A stretch of 64,000 nt of DNA from Streptomyces sp. NBC_01465 (GTDB lineage: Bacteria > Actinomycetota > Actinomycetes > Streptomycetales > Streptomycetaceae). The stretch's first letter is position 1; each line of letters begins with the position of its first letter. The notes below the pieces were generated by a model. That model saw only the letters and a program-made list of their open reading frames with translations. It was not told the origin of the DNA and ran no database searches. The DNA lies in the NCBI RefSeq assembly GCF_036227325.1, contig NZ_CP109467.1, positions 1,550,001-1,614,000 on the forward strand, given 5' to 3'. This document shows positions 52,441 through 63,067 of the stretch, piece after piece. A program made the translations under genes and the position numbers.

Positions 52441-53222
52441 GCGCCGGTATCTACACCCCGCAGCCCGGAGCTGCCCCGCTCCCCCGCATGATCGCGGCCC
52501 AGGCGTCCTTCGAGACGAAGATGCTCCTGCGCAACGGCGAGCAGCTGCTGCTGACGGTGATCATCCCGTCGCTCCTCCTGGTCCTCTTCTCCTCCGTCGA
52601 CATCATCACTGTGCCTACTCAAACAGCGGGAGGGGCAGGCAAGTCCGTCGACTTCCTGGCCCCCGGCATCCTCGCCCTCGCCGTGATGTCCACCGCCTTC
52701 ACCGGCCAGGCGATCGCGACCGGATTCGAGCGCCGCTACGGAGTCCTCAAGAGGCTCGGCGCCTCCCCGCTCCCCCGCTGGGCGCTGATGACCGCCAAGA
52801 CCCTGGCCGTCCTGGTCACCGAGGTCCTGCAGATCGCCCTTCTCACCGTGATCGCCTTCGCGCTCGGCTGGTCCCCGCACGGCAACCCGGCCGCGGTCGT
52901 CCTCCTCCTGGTCCTCGGTACGGCGGCCTTCTCCGGCCTGGGTCTCCTCATGGCCGGCACCCTCAAGGCGGAGGCCACCCTCGCAGCGGCCAACCTGGTC
53001 TTCCTGCTGCTCCTGGTGGCGGGCGGGGTGATCGTCCCGATGGACAAGTTCCCCGGCGGCGTCCAGTCCGTACTGAATCTGCTGCCGATCTCGGCGCTCT
53101 CCGACGGCCTGCGCGACGTGCTGCAGCACGGGGCGTCGATGCCCTGGGGCGACCTCGGCATCCTCGCCGTCTGGGCGGTTCTCGGCCTGGGCGCGGCTGC
53201 CCGATTCTTCCGCTGGGAGTAA
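52437..53222 (+). CDS. ABC-2 exporter permease
   Basis: 261 aa with six hydrophobic segments; FETKMLLRNGEQLLLTVIIPSLLLVLFSS and GFERRYGVLKRLGASPLPRWALMTAKTLAVL are ABC-2 motifs. ATG 52437 overlaps the ATPase stop (ATGA). Both are upstream of ctaA but probably separate from it. Confidence 0.93.
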
Positions 53223-53261
53223 GTAAGTACCCCTAGTGAAAGCGTGCACAAGCGTTCCGCC

Positions 53262-53267
53262 TACGAT
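53262..53267 (+). promoter_or_regulatory. TACGAT -10 before ctaA
   Basis: TACGAT ends six bases before GTG 53274, again consistent with a leaderless mRNA. Confidence 0.4.
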
Positions 53268-53273
53268 GTCCCC

Positions 53274-54272
53274 GTGCCAAAGCTGACCCGAGCCGAAGTC
53301 GCTCAAGCCGTGCGAAACCCGCTCGCCTTCATCGCCGACCGCTGGACCCCCGATCCCCGGACCGTCCAGCGGGCCGCCATGGCAGCCCTCGTGATGGCTG
53401 TCGCGATCGTCGTCACGGGCGGCGCGGTGCGCCTGACGGGCTCCGGCCTCGGCTGCCCGACCTGGCCCAAGTGCACCGACCAGTCGCTCACCACGACCAG
53501 TGAGATGGGCTTCCACGGGATCATCGAGTTCTCCAACCGGATGCTCACGTACGTCCTGTGCGCGGCCGTCGGCTGGGCGATCATCGCGGCCCGCGCGGCC
53601 GAGCCCTGGCGGCGCGACCTGACCCGCCTCGGCTGGACCCAGTTCTGGGTCGTCATGGGCAATGCGGTGCTCGGCGGCATCGTGGTGCTGGTCGGTCTCA
53701 ACCCGTACACCGTGGCCGCGCACTTCCTGCTCTCCACGGCCCTGATCGCGATCGCCGTCGTCACCTGGCAGCGCACCCGCGAGGGCTCCGCGGCACCCCG
53801 CCCCCTGGTGGGCAAGGCGGTCGTCCAGCTCACCTGGCTGCTCACCGCCGCGGCGGGCGCGCTCATCGCGGTCGGTACGGTCGTCACGGGCGCCGGCCGC
53901 CACGCGGGCGACTCCAGCGACGTGAAGCGCATCCCGCTCGACTGGACGATGATCGCCCAGCTGCACGCCGACCTCGCCTGGCTCGTGGTGGCCCTGTCGG
54001 TCGCGCTCTGGTTCGTACTGAAGGCGGTCGACGCACCGATCGGCCCGCGCAGGCGCGCCCGCGACCTCTTCCTGATCCTGATGTTCCAGGGTGTCCTCGG
54101 CTACATCCAGTACTTCACCAAGACCCCCGAAGTCCTGGTCGGGCTGCACATGTTCGGCGCCTGCCTGGTCTGGATCGGTGTGGTGCGCGTCCTGCTGTCG
54201 CTGCGCGAGCGGCCGACGGCGGACACCGAGATCCCGTCCCAGTCGGACAGCTCGGCGCTCTCCTCCGTCTGA
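53274..54272 (+). CDS. ctaA: Heme A synthase
   Basis: 332 aa, eight membrane helices. VVTGGAVRLTGSGLGCPTWPKC (with the extracellular Cys pair), MGFHGIIEFSNRMLTYVLC (His/Glu), HFLLSTALIAIAVVTW, IAQLHADLAWLVVALSV and VGLHMFGACLVWIGVVRVLL hold the conserved heme-ligating His residues. Oxidises heme O to heme A for cytochrome aa3 oxidase. GTG 53274 is chosen because of the -10 at 53262; GTG 53244 adds 10 residues. Confidence 0.94.
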   Translation: MPKLTRAEVAQAVRNPLAFIADRWTPDPRTVQRAAMAALVMAVAIVVTGGAVRLTGSGLGCPTWPKCTDQSLTTTSEMGFHGIIEFSNRMLTYVLCAAVGWAIIAARAAEPWRRDLTRLGWTQFWVVMGNAVLGGIVVLVGLNPYTVAAHFLLSTALIAIAVVTWQRTREGSAAPRPLVGKAVVQLTWLLTAAAGALIAVGTVVTGAGRHAGDSSDVKRIPLDWTMIAQLHADLAWLVVALSVALWFVLKAVDAPIGPRRRARDLFLILMFQGVLGYIQYFTKTPEVLVGLHMFGACLVWIGVVRVLLSLRERPTADTEIPSQSDSSALSSV

Positions 54273-54291
54273 GGACCCGCAGCACGCAAGA

Positions 54292-54321
54292 AGCCCCGCC
54301 CTCCGAGTGGAAGGCGGGGCT
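54292..54321. terminator. Hairpin between ctaA and bL37
   Basis: AGCCCCGCC (54292-54300) pairs with GGCGGGGCT (54313-54321), extended inside by TCC/GGA, and followed by CTTCTC. It separates convergent ctaA and bL37 and may serve both. Confidence 0.75.
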
Positions 54322-54325
54322 CTTC

Positions 54326-54403
54326 TCAGCTCTGGGGGCGGCTGCCGTGGTTCGCACGGTGCTTGCGCCGGGCCCTCTTCTTACGACGTCGTTTGGAGGA
54401 CAT
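54326..54403 (-). CDS. Ribosomal protein bL37, 25 aa
   Basis: A 25-codon gene: MSSKRRRKKRARRKHRANHG then SRPQS. Its basic block and ANHGxRP ending match bL37, the tiny large-subunit protein found in actinobacterial ribosomes. AAGGAAG precedes the ATG. It is too short for standard gene calling and is easily missed. No antisense or alternative reading explains the conserved ending. Confidence 0.82.
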   Translation of the reverse strand: MSSKRRRKKRARRKHRANHGSRPQS

Positions 54404-54464
54404 CCCGCTTCCTTCCTGAAGACGGCAGCTGACCGGAATCCATGATTCCACCGACACGCGTCCC

Positions 54465-55547
54465 TCACGACTCGAGCCCGTAGACCCGCCGGGCATTGCC
54501 CGCGGCGATCATCCCGGCGACGCGTACGGCGTCCGTACGCGACCAGGCCCCGTCCCGCACCCAGTCCCCGAGGACCCGCTCCAGCGCCTCCCGGAAGATC
54601 CGCGCGCCCACCACGTGCAGCTCGGGGACCCCGTAGCCGCCGCTGGAGAAGAGCAGTTTCCCGAACGGCGCGAGCTCCAGGATCTCCGCGAGCACGGCGG
54701 CGGCCCGCGCCCCGGTGTGCGCGAGGGCGGGGCCCAGATCGGCGTACACATGCGGGTAAATGCTCGCCAGATGCGCGGCCTGGCGGTGGTACGGATAGCC
54801 GTGCAGCAGCACCAGATCGGTGCCGAGTCCGGTCGCGGCCGCGGCGAAATCGGTGAGCAGCAGCGGATCGCCGACCCCCACCTGCAGCTGCAGCGGCAGC
54901 CCCGAGGCGACGGCGTTCCAGAGCAGATGCCGCAGCAGTACGGGGTCCTTGAGTCGCCCCCCGACCTGCCGCCCGGCCAGCCAGCGCCCCGCCGCACCGC
55001 GCACCTCACCGGGTCCCGGCGGTTCGGGCGCCAGGGCGGGACCATGCCGTACACAGGCGACGGAGGTGAAGGCGACCGCGGTGCAGGACGCCGCGTGCAC
55101 CGCCTCGGCGAGGTTGGCGAGGAAGGACTCGACGGTGCCGGAGGTGTCGGCGACCTGCTCGGCCAGTAATTCGAGCCGTACGATCTCGCGCGCGTCCGCG
55201 CCCCCGGCCGCCGCCATCTCACCGGGCCCGGTGAGGTCCCCCGGCATCCCGGTGTCGACGAGATAGGTGGAGACGCCCGTGCCGCGCAACAGCCGCCGCC
55301 CCGACTCCACGACCCCGAGCTCCCTGCGGCGCGCGAGATAGCGGGCCGGCGGGCAGTGCGGTTCGAGGCCGAGCAGCGGCGGGCACCAGCGCCGCACCGC
55401 GAACCCGGTCTGGGTGTCGAAGTAGGTGGTGCCCGGGGCGGGCGGGCCCGTGGTCCTGCCGAGATACGACTCGAAGGTGCCGAGCCCGAGCTCCGTACGG
55501 AGGACGCCGTGGCAGTACTGGTCCACCAGGGACGGCGTTTCGATCAT
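54465..55547 (-). CDS. Amidohydrolase family protein
   Basis: 360 aa from ATG 55547 (MIETPSLVDQYCHGVLRTEL). Late features VLLHGYPYHRQAAHLASIYPHVYADLGPAL, PFGKLLFSSGGYGVPELHVVGARIFREAL and MIAAGNARRVYGL fit the metal-dependent amidohydrolase (Amidohydro_2) superfamily. The N-terminal metal site is degenerate (DQYCHG). GGGAG precedes 55547; GTG 55577 is an alternative. Substrate unknown. Confidence 0.83.
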   Translation of the reverse strand: MIETPSLVDQYCHGVLRTELGLGTFESYLGRTTGPPAPGTTYFDTQTGFAVRRWCPPLLGLEPHCPPARYLARRRELGVVESGRRLLRGTGVSTYLVDTGMPGDLTGPGEMAAAGGADAREIVRLELLAEQVADTSGTVESFLANLAEAVHAASCTAVAFTSVACVRHGPALAPEPPGPGEVRGAAGRWLAGRQVGGRLKDPVLLRHLLWNAVASGLPLQLQVGVGDPLLLTDFAAAATGLGTDLVLLHGYPYHRQAAHLASIYPHVYADLGPALAHTGARAAAVLAEILELAPFGKLLFSSGGYGVPELHVVGARIFREALERVLGDWVRDGAWSRTDAVRVAGMIAAGNARRVYGLES

Positions 55548-55599
55548 CCGGACTCCCGTAGTGGACTGTGCTTCCACAGTCCTAACGGGTGAGGGCGCC

Positions 55600-55950
55600 T
55601 CAGGTGTTGCTCGGGCCGCCGACCTGAATGCCGGCCATACGCGTCCACTCGTACGGACCGGTGCGCACCTTGGCCGCGAACTCCCCGTCGAAGTCCTCGT
55701 GAACGGTGACTCCGGCCTTCTCGGTGGCGCTCTGCGCGAGGGCGTAGGTGGGTGCGACCAGGTCGCCCCACTCCCCGTCCTCGCCGACGAGCACGATGCG
55801 CGCGCCCTTCTGCCCGATGTACGCGACCTGCGCCTCGGCGCCGCCGTGCGACGCAGAGAACGCCTGGATCTGCTTCGCGAGCCTGGCGGCCCTGCGCTCG
55901 TCCTTGGCGGCCTGCTTCTCGGCCTTCTCGTCTACCTGGGTCTCAGCCAT
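55600..55950 (-). CDS. Hypothetical protein conserved in actinobacteria
   Basis: 116 aa. A charged helical N-terminus (VDEKAEKQAAKDERRAARLAKQIQAFSAS) and a compact alpha/beta part (QVAYIGQKGARIVLVGEDGEWGDLVAPTYALAQSATEKAGVTVHEDFDGEF). No recognised family. Its gene lies between the amidohydrolase and ctaB, same strand, gap 26 bp to ctaB. Confidence 0.72.
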   Translation of the reverse strand: MAETQVDEKAEKQAAKDERRAARLAKQIQAFSASHGGAEAQVAYIGQKGARIVLVGEDGEWGDLVAPTYALAQSATEKAGVTVHEDFDGEFAAKVRTGPYEWTRMAGIQVGGPSNT

Positions 55951-55976
55951 GACGGCATGCTACTCGCGAGTAGTGA

Positions 55977-56930
55977 TCAGCGCAGGAAGGGGTCCACGGC
56001 CACGGCGATGAACAGCAGCGACACATAGGTGATCGACCAGTGGAACAGCCGCATCTCCTTGAGCTTCGCGCCCGTCACTCCGCCCTTGGCGCGGGACTGC
56101 AGCCCGTGCGCCTCCCAGAGCCAGAAGCCTCCGGCGAGCAGGGCGACCGACGTGTAGAACCAGCCGGTGTAGCCGAGCGGGGTCAGCAGCAGCGAGACGG
56201 CGACCATCACCCAGCTGTAGATGACGATCTGACGGGCCACGACCCGGTTGGAGGCGACGACGGGCAGCATGGGAACGCCCACACGCGCGTAGTCCTCCTT
56301 GACCTTCATGGAGAGCGGCCAGTAGTGCGGCGGCGTCCAGAAGAACATCACCATGAAGAGGATGACCGGGGCCCACGACATCGAATTGGTCACCGCGGAC
56401 CAGCCGATGAGCACCGGCAGACAGCCGGCGATGCCGCCCCAGACGATGTTCTGCGAGGTGCGGCGCTTCAGGATCATCGTGTACACGACGACGTAGAAGA
56501 GCAGCGCGCCCAGCGCGAGCGCCGCCGAGAGCCAGTTGACCAGCAGCCCGAACCAGAGGGTCGAGATCACTGCGAGTGCGAAGCCGAAGGCCAGACATTC
56601 ACGCGGTGACACCATCCCGGTGACCAGCGGACGCTGCGAGGTGCGGTCCATCAGCGCGTCGATGTCGCGGTCGATGTACATGTTCAGCGCGTTGGCGCCG
56701 CCCGCCGACAGATAGCCGCCGATGCAGGTCGCCAGAACCAGCCAGAGCTGGGGCACACCCTGCTCTGCCAGGAACATCACCGGCACCGTGGTGATCAGCA
56801 GCAGTTCGATGATCCGCGGCTTGGTCAGCGCCACGAATGCCTTGACGCGGGCCCCGAATGGCCGATGGGCCCCCGGGCTGGGAGTCAAGACGACCCCTGC
56901 GGGTCGGGACTCGAGCGCCGTCACGCACAC
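55977..56930 (-). CDS. ctaB: Protoheme IX farnesyltransferase (heme O synthase)
   Basis: 317 aa UbiA-family prenyltransferase with nine hydrophobic segments. [23 protein letters not shown] carries the Asp-rich Mg2+/pyrophosphate site; [26 protein letters not shown] is the second conserved loop. Makes heme O, substrate of CtaA. GTG 56930 or GTG 56924. Divergent from tkt. Confidence 0.95.
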   Translation of the reverse strand: MCVTALESRPAGVVLTPSPGAHRPFGARVKAFVALTKPRIIELLLITTVPVMFLAEQGVPQLWLVLATCIGGYLSAGGANALNMYIDRDIDALMDRTSQRPLVTGMVSPRECLAFGFALAVISTLWFGLLVNWLSAALALGALLFYVVVYTMILKRRTSQNIVWGGIAGCLPVLIGWSAVTNSMSWAPVILFMVMFFWTPPHYWPLSMKVKEDYARVGVPMLPVVASNRVVARQIVIYSWVMVAVSLLLTPLGYTGWFYTSVALLAGGFWLWEAHGLQSRAKGGVTGAKLKEMRLFHWSITYVSLLFIAVAVDPFLR

Positions 56931-57251
56931 CCCTGACAGAGAATTCCCAGCAAGTCCCCGTAGTTTCCGGGCGTGAAGGCCCGGTAAAGACTTGCGCTTA
57001 CCACGCCACTCTAGACGTTGCCCATACGCCGTTCTTCGCGGGGGTGGGCTCGTGTTGGAGCGCGCTCGGCACGGGACGAATCGCTCGCCGACAGGCGAAG
57101 TGCGCCCGTTGCCCGCACCCTGGCTGTGACTGTCTTTTCCCGACAGGCACTCGAAATTTTGCGCGTTCCGGCGGGGGTAGGCTCGACAGCGCCCGGTGCG
57201 CCCTCAGTCACCGGGACACTAAAAACATGTGGAGAGGAGCCCTGACCCAGG
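56931..57251. other. ctaB-tkt divergent promoter region
   Basis: About 320 bases with no supported gene. A TAGGCT -10-like hexamer (57178-57183) and GGAGAGGAG (57231-57239) serve tkt. A hairpin CCGGGC / GCCCGG lies near 56970. No clear palindromic operator was found. Confidence 0.5.
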
Positions 57252-59339
57252 GTGAGCACCAAGCCGACCACCACAGACCTCGAGTGGACCGAATTGGACC
57301 AGCGGGCCGTTGACACGGCACGCGTCCTGGCCGCGGACGCCGTACAGAAGGTCGGCAACGGCCATCCCGGTACGGCCATGAGCCTGGCCCCGGCCGCCTA
57401 CACCCTCTTCCAGAAGGTGATGCGGCACGACCCGGCGGACGCCGACTGGACCGGCCGCGACCGGTTCGTCCTCTCTGCGGGACACTCGTCCCTGACCCTC
57501 TACACCCAGCTGTACCTGGCCGGTTTCGGCCTGGAGCTGGACGACCTGAAGGCCTTCCGCACCTGGGGCTCCAAGACCCCCGGTCACCCGGAGTACGGCC
57601 ACACCACGGGCGTCGAGACGACCACCGGGCCGCTCGGCCAGGGTGTCGCCAACGCCGTGGGCATGGCGATGGCCGCCCGCTACGAGCGCGGCCTGTTCGA
57701 CCCGGAGGCCGCCCAGGGCACCTCCCCGTTCGACCACTTCGTCTACGCCATCGCCGGTGACGGCTGCCTCCAGGAGGGCATCTCCGCGGAGGCGTCCTCG
57801 ATGGCCGGGCACCAGAAGCTCGGCAACCTCGTCCTTCTCTGGGACGACAACCACATCTCGATCGAGGGCGACACGGAGACCGCGGTCTCCGAGGACACCG
57901 TGAAGCGCTACGAGGCGTACGGCTGGCACGTCCAGCGCGTGGCGCCCAAGCCGGACGGCGACCTCGACCCCGAGGCCCTGTACAACGCGATCGAGGCCGC
58001 GAAGGCGGTGACGGACAAGCCGTCCTTCATCGCGATGCGCTCGATCATCGCCTGGCCCGCCCCGAACGCCCAGAACACCGAGGCCGCGCACGGCTCGGCG
58101 CTCGGCGACGACGAAGTCGCGGCCACGAAGCGCGTGCTCGGCTTCGACCCGGAGAAGACCTTCGAGGTCTCCGAGGCGGTCATCGGCCACACCCGTGAGG
58201 CGCTCGACCGCGGCCGCGAGGCCAAGGCCGAGTGGGAGAAGTCCTTCGCCGCCTGGCGCACCGCCAACCCGGAGCGCGCAGCCGAGTTCGACCGCATCAA
58301 CGCGGGCGAGCTCCCGGCGGGCTGGGAGGAGAAGCTCCCCTCCTTCGAGACCGGCAAGGCCGTCGCGACGCGTGCCGCGTCCGGCAAGATCCTGCAGGCG
58401 CTCGGTGCGGTCATCCCCGAGCTGTGGGGCGGCTCCGCCGACCTCGCGGGCTCGAACAACACCACCATCGACAAGACGTCGTCGTTCCTCCCCGCGGGCA
58501 ACCCGCTCCCCGAGGCCGACCCGTACGGCCGGACGATCCACTTCGGCATCCGCGAGCACTCCATGGCCGCGGAGATGAACGGCATCGCCCTGCACGGCCA
58601 CACGCGCATCTACGGCGGCACCTTCCTGGTGTTCTCCGACTACATGCGCAACGCGGTCCGTCTCTCGGCGCTGATGCACCTTCCGGTGACGTACGTCTGG
58701 ACGCACGACTCCATCGGTCTCGGCGAGGACGGCCCGACGCACCAGCCGGTCGAGCACATCGCCTCGCTGCGCGCCATCCCGGGCCTCAACGTCGTCCGCC
58801 CCGCGGACGCCAACGAGACGGCGATCGCCTGGCGCGAGATCCTGCGCCGCGGCAAGAAGGACTTCGGCAAGAGCGCCCCGCACGGCCTCGCGCTGACCCG
58901 CCAGGGCGTTCCGACGTACGACGCCAACGAGGATGCCGCCAAGGGCGGTTACGTCCTCTTCGACGCCGACGGCGGCGAGCCGCAGGTCGTCCTGATCGGC
59001 ACCGGCTCCGAGGTGCAGCTCGCCGTCGAGGCGCGCGAGCAGCTCCAGGCGGCAGGGGTTCCGACCCGGGTCGTCTCGATGCCGTGCGTCGAGTGGTTCG
59101 ACGCGCAGGACCAGGGGTACCGGGACTCGGTCATCCCGCCGTCCGTCAAGGCGCGCGTCGCGGTCGAGGCCGGTATCGGTCTGACCTGGCACCGCTTCGT
59201 CGGTGACGCGGGCCGGATCGTCTCGCTGGAGCACTTCGGTGCCTCGGCCGACGCCAAGGTCCTCTTCCGCGAGTTCGGTTTCACCGCGGACGCGGTTGCC
59301 TCCGCTGCCCGGGAATCGATCGCCGCAGCCCAGCGCTGA
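57252..59339 (+). CDS. tkt: Transketolase
   Basis: 695 aa ThDP enzyme of the non-oxidative pentose phosphate pathway. [34 protein letters not shown] (ThDP/metal site), [21 protein letters not shown] and [18 protein letters not shown] are complete. GTG 57252; the Shine-Dalgarno lies 12 bases upstream, rather distant. First gene of tkt-tal-zwf-opcA-pgl. Confidence 0.97.
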   Translation: MSTKPTTTDLEWTELDQRAVDTARVLAADAVQKVGNGHPGTAMSLAPAAYTLFQKVMRHDPADADWTGRDRFVLSAGHSSLTLYTQLYLAGFGLELDDLKAFRTWGSKTPGHPEYGHTTGVETTTGPLGQGVANAVGMAMAARYERGLFDPEAAQGTSPFDHFVYAIAGDGCLQEGISAEASSMAGHQKLGNLVLLWDDNHISIEGDTETAVSEDTVKRYEAYGWHVQRVAPKPDGDLDPEALYNAIEAAKAVTDKPSFIAMRSIIAWPAPNAQNTEAAHGSALGDDEVAATKRVLGFDPEKTFEVSEAVIGHTREALDRGREAKAEWEKSFAAWRTANPERAAEFDRINAGELPAGWEEKLPSFETGKAVATRAASGKILQALGAVIPELWGGSADLAGSNNTTIDKTSSFLPAGNPLPEADPYGRTIHFGIREHSMAAEMNGIALHGHTRIYGGTFLVFSDYMRNAVRLSALMHLPVTYVWTHDSIGLGEDGPTHQPVEHIASLRAIPGLNVVRPADANETAIAWREILRRGKKDFGKSAPHGLALTRQGVPTYDANEDAAKGGYVLFDADGGEPQVVLIGTGSEVQLAVEAREQLQAAGVPTRVVSMPCVEWFDAQDQGYRDSVIPPSVKARVAVEAGIGLTWHRFVGDAGRIVSLEHFGASADAKVLFREFGFTADAVASAARESIAAAQR

Positions 59340-59374
59340 CGCCAGTACACGATCAAACAGGAGATGCAACTCTC

Positions 59375-60493
59375 ATGACAGACGCACTCAAGCGCCTCTC
59401 CGACGAAGGCGTCGCGATCTGGCTCGACGACCTGTCGCGCAAGCGCATCACGTCCGGCAATCTGGCCGAGCTGATCGACGAGAGCCACGTGGTGGGTGTC
59501 ACCACCAACCCGTCGATCTTCCAGAAGGCGATCTCGAGCGGTGACGGTTACGAGCAGCAGCTCACCGACCTCGCCGCCCGCAAGGTCACCGTCGAAGAAG
59601 CCATCCGCATGATCACGACGGCTGACGTGAGGGACGCCGCCGACATCCTGCGCCCGGTCTTCGACTCCTCGGCCGGCCAGGACGGCCGGGTCTCCATCGA
59701 GGTCGACCCGCGCCTGGCCCACAACACGGCGGCCACGGTCGCCGAGGCCAAGCAGCTGGCCTGGCTGGTGGACCGCCCGAACACGCTCATCAAGATCCCG
59801 GCGACGAAGGCCGGCCTGCCGGCGATCACCGAGGTCATCGGCAAGGGCATCAGCGTCAACGTCACGCTGATCTTCTCGCTGGAGCGCTACCGCGAGGTCA
59901 TGGACGCCTACCTGGCGGGCCTGGAGAAGGCGAAGGCCGCGGGCCTCGACCTCTCCAAGATCCACTCGGTGGCCTCCTTCTTCGTGTCCCGTGTGGACAC
60001 CGAGATCGACAAGCGCCTCGACGGCCTGGGCACCGACGAGGCCAAGGGCCTCAAGGGCAAGGCGGCGCTGGCCAACGCGCGGCTCGCGTACGAGGCGTAC
60101 GAAGAGGTCTTCGCCTCCGTGCGCTGGGCGGCCCTGGACAAGGCGCAGGCCAACAAGCAGCGTCCGCTGTGGGCCTCGACCGGCGTCAAGGACCCGTCGT
60201 ACAAGGACACGCTGTACGTCGACGACCTCGTCGCGCCCAACACGGTGAACACCATGCCGGAGGCGACCCTCGAGGCCACCGCCGACCACGGCCAGATCAC
60301 CGGCAACACCATCGCCGGCACGTACGAGCAGGCCCGCGCCGAGCTCGACGCCGTCGAGAAGCTCGGGATCAGTTACGACGACGTCGTACAGCTCCTGGAG
60401 GACGAGGGCGTCGAGAAGTTCGAGGCGGCCTGGATTGACCTGCTCAAGTCGACCGAGGCAGAGCTCAAGCGCCTCGCCCCCTCGGAGGGCTGA
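59375..60493 (+). CDS. tal: Transaldolase
   Basis: 372 aa, actinobacterial Tal. [13 protein letters not shown], the Schiff-base lysine in [14 protein letters not shown], and [23 protein letters not shown]. Connects the pentose phosphate pathway with glycolysis. 35 bp after tkt. Confidence 0.97.
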   Translation: MTDALKRLSDEGVAIWLDDLSRKRITSGNLAELIDESHVVGVTTNPSIFQKAISSGDGYEQQLTDLAARKVTVEEAIRMITTADVRDAADILRPVFDSSAGQDGRVSIEVDPRLAHNTAATVAEAKQLAWLVDRPNTLIKIPATKAGLPAITEVIGKGISVNVTLIFSLERYREVMDAYLAGLEKAKAAGLDLSKIHSVASFFVSRVDTEIDKRLDGLGTDEAKGLKGKAALANARLAYEAYEEVFASVRWAALDKAQANKQRPLWASTGVKDPSYKDTLYVDDLVAPNTVNTMPEATLEATADHGQITGNTIAGTYEQARAELDAVEKLGISYDDVVQLLEDEGVEKFEAAWIDLLKSTEAELKRLAPSEG

Positions 60494-60497
60494 AACC

Positions 60498-62021
60498 TTG
60501 TCAAGCAGCAATCCGCTGCGTGACGCCGCGGACCGACGGCTCCCGCGTATCGCGGGGCCGTCGGGCCTGGTGATCTTTGGCGTCACGGGCGATTTGTCCC
60601 GTAAAAAGTTGATGCCCGCCGTCTACGACCTCGCCAACCGCGGGCTGCTCCCGCCGGGCTTCTCGCTCATCGGGTTCGCCCGCCGCGAGTGGCAGGACGA
60701 GGACTTCGCGCAGGAGGTGCACGACTCCGTCAAGGAGCACGCGCGCACCCCCTTCCGCGAGGAGGTCTGGCAGCAGCTCATCCAGGGGATGCGCTTCGTC
60801 CAGGGCACGTTCGACGACGACAACGCGTTCGAGCAGCTCAAGGCGACCATCCAGGAGCTCGACAAGGCGCAGGGCACGGGCGGCAACTTCGCCTTCTACC
60901 TGTCCGTCCCGCCGAAGTTCTTCCCCTCCGTCGTCCAGCAGCTGAAGAAGCACGGGCTGGCCGACCAGAAGGAAGGCTCCTGGCGCCGCGCGGTCATCGA
61001 GAAGCCCTTCGGTCACAACCTCGAGAGCGCCCAGGAGCTCAACAAGGTCGTGCACGAGGTCTTCCCGCCGCACGAGGTCTTCCGTATCGACCACTACCTC
61101 GGCAAGGAGACCGTCCAGAACATCCTGGCGCTCCGCTTCGCCAACACCCTGTTCGAGCCGATCTGGAACAGGTCGTACGTCGACCACGTCCAGATCACCA
61201 TGGCGGAGGACATCGGCATCGGCGGCCGTGCCGGGTACTACGACGGCATCGGCGCAGCCCGTGACGTCATCCAGAACCACCTCCTCCAACTGCTCGCGCT
61301 GACCGCGATGGAGGAGCCCGCCTCCTTCGACGCCGACGCGCTGGTCGCGGAGAAGACCAAGGTCCTCGGCGCTGTGAAGCTGCCCAAGGACCTCGGCAAG
61401 GAGACGGTGCGCGGCCAGTACGCGGCCGGCTGGCAGGGCGGCGAGAAGGCCGTCGGCTACCTCCAGGAAGACGGCATCGACCCCAAGTCGAAGACCGACA
61501 CCTACGCCGCGGTCAAGCTGGAGATCGACAACCGTCGCTGGGCGGGCGTCCCGTTCTATCTCCGTACGGGCAAGCGCCTCGGCCGCCGCGTCACCGAGAT
61601 CGCGGTCGTCTTCCAGCGCGCCCCGCACTCCCCCTTCGACCACACGGCGACGGAGGAGCTGGGCCAGAACGCGATCGTCATCCGCGTCCAGCCCGACGAG
61701 GGCATCACGATGCGCTTCGGCTCCAAGGTGCCCGGCACCGCGATGGAGATCCGGGACGTGTCGATGGACTTCGCGTACGGCGAGTCCTTCACCGAGTCCA
61801 GCCCCGAGGCGTACGAGCGGCTCATCCTCGATGTGCTCCTCGGCGACTCCAACCTCTTCCCGCGGCTGGAGGAGGTCGAGACCTCCTGGCGCATCCTCGA
61901 CCCGATCGAGGAGTACTGGGACGCCCACGGCAAGCCCGCGCAGTACGAGTCGGGCACCTGGGGACCTGTCGAGGCGGACGAAATGCTCGCACGAGACGGA
62001 CGGAGCTGGCGGCGCCCATGA
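60498..62021 (+). CDS. zwf: Glucose-6-phosphate dehydrogenase
   Basis: 507 aa. NADP loop VIFGVTGDLSRKKLMPAVYDL, catalytic RIDHYLGKETVQNIL. Makes NADPH and 6-phosphogluconolactone. TTG 60498 four bases after the tal stop, with GGAGGG inside the tal end; no ATG or GTG fits the family N-terminus (SSSNPLRDAADRRLPRIAGP). Confidence 0.96.
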   Translation: MSSSNPLRDAADRRLPRIAGPSGLVIFGVTGDLSRKKLMPAVYDLANRGLLPPGFSLIGFARREWQDEDFAQEVHDSVKEHARTPFREEVWQQLIQGMRFVQGTFDDDNAFEQLKATIQELDKAQGTGGNFAFYLSVPPKFFPSVVQQLKKHGLADQKEGSWRRAVIEKPFGHNLESAQELNKVVHEVFPPHEVFRIDHYLGKETVQNILALRFANTLFEPIWNRSYVDHVQITMAEDIGIGGRAGYYDGIGAARDVIQNHLLQLLALTAMEEPASFDADALVAEKTKVLGAVKLPKDLGKETVRGQYAAGWQGGEKAVGYLQEDGIDPKSKTDTYAAVKLEIDNRRWAGVPFYLRTGKRLGRRVTEIAVVFQRAPHSPFDHTATEELGQNAIVIRVQPDEGITMRFGSKVPGTAMEIRDVSMDFAYGESFTESSPEAYERLILDVLLGDSNLFPRLEEVETSWRILDPIEEYWDAHGKPAQYESGTWGPVEADEMLARDGRSWRRP

Positions 62022-63067
62022 AAATCGACCTGACCGAAACCACGGCCAGCAAGGTCAACAAGGCCCTCGTGCAGGGGCGCCGCGCGATCGGCACCCCGGC
62101 CGTCGGCATGGTGCTGACCCTCGTCATCGTCACCGACGAGGAGAACGCCTACGACGCGCTCAAGGCCGCCAACGACGCCTCGCGCGAGCACCCTTCGCGC
62201 ACCCTGGTCGTCATCAAGCGGGTCTCGCGCTCGCCGCGCGACCGCGCCAAGGCGCGCCTCGACGCCGAGGTGCGGGTGGGCTCGGACGCGGGCACCGGTG
62301 AGACGGTCGTCCTGCGGCTGTACGGCGAAGTCCTGCACCACGCCCAGTCGGTGGTCCTGCCGCTGCTGCTGCCCGATGCCCCCGTGGTCGTCTGGTGGCC
62401 GGTGAACGCACCGCTGGACCCGGCGAAGGACCCGCTCGGTGCACTGGCCCAGCGCCGTGTCACCGACTCGTACGCCGCCGAGCAGCCGATCCACGAGCTG
62501 ACCGCGCGCGCCGCGACGTACACCCCGGGCGACACCGACCTGTCGTGGTCGCGCATCACCCCGTGGCGTTCGATGCTCGCCGCTGCCCTTGACCAGGTGG
62601 CCGCGAAGATCACCGCGGTCGAGGTGGAGGGCGAGGAGTTCAATCCGAGCTGCGAGCTGCTCGCCATGTGGCTGGCCGAGCGCCTCGGCGTTCCGGTACG
62701 CCGCACGATCTCGGCGGGCCCCGGACTCACGGCCGTACGGCTGGAGTCGGACCACGGCCCGATCGTCCTCGACCGTGCCGACGGCTCGCTGGCCACGCTC
62801 TCCATGCAGGGCCAGCCGGACCGTGCGGTGGCGCTGAAGCGGCGCGAGACCTCGGAGCTGCTCGCCGAGGAGCTGCGCCGGCTCGACCCGGACGACACCT
62901 ATGCGGCCGCGCTGGCGTACGGCGTCGACCGGCTGGGCGAGACCAGTGCCGCGGCGGTGCCGGCCGAGTCCGACGAGAAGCCTGTCGTCTCCGAGGCCCA
63001 GTCCGTCGCGGCGAAGAAGACCGCCGCGAAGAAGGCTGCTCCGGCCAAGAGGGCGGCGTCGAAGTGA
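62018..63067 (+). CDS. opcA: G6PDH assembly protein OpcA
   Basis: 349 aa. Domain start MKIDLTETTASKVNKALVQG; VVVWWPVNAPLDPAKDPLGALAQRRVTDS is the conserved block. Redox-sensitive activator of Zwf in cyanobacteria; an actinobacterial homolog here. The Lys/Ala-rich C-terminal tail (AAKKTAAKKAAPAKRAASK) is an extension. Overlaps zwf by 4 bp. Confidence 0.94.
   Translation: MKIDLTETTASKVNKALVQGRRAIGTPAVGMVLTLVIVTDEENAYDALKAANDASREHPSRTLVVIKRVSRSPRDRAKARLDAEVRVGSDAGTGETVVLRLYGEVLHHAQSVVLPLLLPDAPVVVWWPVNAPLDPAKDPLGALAQRRVTDSYAAEQPIHELTARAATYTPGDTDLSWSRITPWRSMLAAALDQVAAKITAVEVEGEEFNPSCELLAMWLAERLGVPVRRTISAGPGLTAVRLESDHGPIVLDRADGSLATLSMQGQPDRAVALKRRETSELLAEELRRLDPDDTYAAALAYGVDRLGETSAAAVPAESDEKPVVSEAQSVAAKKTAAKKAAPAKRAASK

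Noticed and set aside
56858..57313. Plus-strand ORF across the ctaB-tkt region
   Set aside because: Overlaps the ctaB start antisense and the tkt start out of frame; no domain or ribosome binding site.
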